This document shows, in pieces, positions 63,957-64,000 of a stretch of 64,000 nt of DNA; the first letter of the stretch is position 1, and each line of letters opens with the position of its first letter. This stretch comes from Xanthomonas bromi (GTDB lineage Bacteria; Pseudomonadota; Gammaproteobacteria; Xanthomonadales; Xanthomonadaceae). The stretch is taken from assembly GCF_900092025.1 (NCBI RefSeq), contig NZ_FLTX01000047.1, positions 1-64,000 on the forward strand, written 5' to 3'. The position numbers and the translations under genes were made by a program. A model generated the notes under the pieces. It worked only from the letters and a program-made list of their open reading frames with translations, was not told the origin of the DNA and made no database searches.

Positions 63957-64000
63957 CGAACATCCTGCACAAAAGCAATCGCAGCAGGCTGCCAGAGCGG

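Overview
The window is high-GC, gene-dense chromosomal DNA from a gammaproteobacterium of the Xanthomonas type. This rests on codon usage, the asd-fimV-truA-trpF and trpBA-accD neighbourhoods, a complete nuoA-N operon and Xanthomonas-style intergenic repeats. The species cannot be fixed from sequence alone. No phage, transposase, plasmid or CRISPR sequence is visible, so this is core genome.

Layout. 1-3.6 kb: two tiny LiaI-like membrane proteins, a dienelactone hydrolase/HIT pair, and rimO. 3.6-10.7 kb: greB, then a stretch with three broken genes (a rhomboid protease with an in-frame amber codon, a nudK-type Nudix gene with a 1-base frameshift, and a small secreted protein with a 1-base frameshift), a membrane/TPR protein and a HerA-like ATPase. 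10.9-17.4 kb: a lytic transglycosylase with LysM, psd, a Sco-type copper protein, prmB, aroC and a 2-hydroxyacid dehydrogenase. 17.4-30.8 kb: asd, fimV, a VOC protein, truA, trpF, a divergent LysR regulator, trpB-orf-trpA, accD, glmM and an isopenicillin N synthase-like oxygenase. 31.0-35.4 kb: a tightly coupled four-gene operon of a secreted cupredoxin, a membrane GGDEF/EAL protein, a DUF3034 outer-membrane barrel and a lipoprotein truncated globin. This is the least understood multi-gene unit here. 35.6-37.7 kb: an SDR enzyme, tpiA and secG.

37.8-62.5 kb holds central machinery: tRNA-Leu(GAG), all 14 nuo genes of respiratory complex I, initiator tRNA-Met, then rimP-nusA-infB-rbfA-truB-rpsO-pnp. 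In E. coli the order is secG-leuU-metY-rimP-nusA-infB; here the whole complex I operon lies between the two tRNAs. A DUF2272 secreted protein closes the window.

Regulatory signals that can be read directly include strong terminators after metY, rpsO and pnp, good sigma-70 promoters for metY and rpsO, and a TGTGA-N7-TCACA dyad between the LysR gene and trpB. There is also a dispersed approximately 90-bp element just downstream of rimO, asd and trpA.
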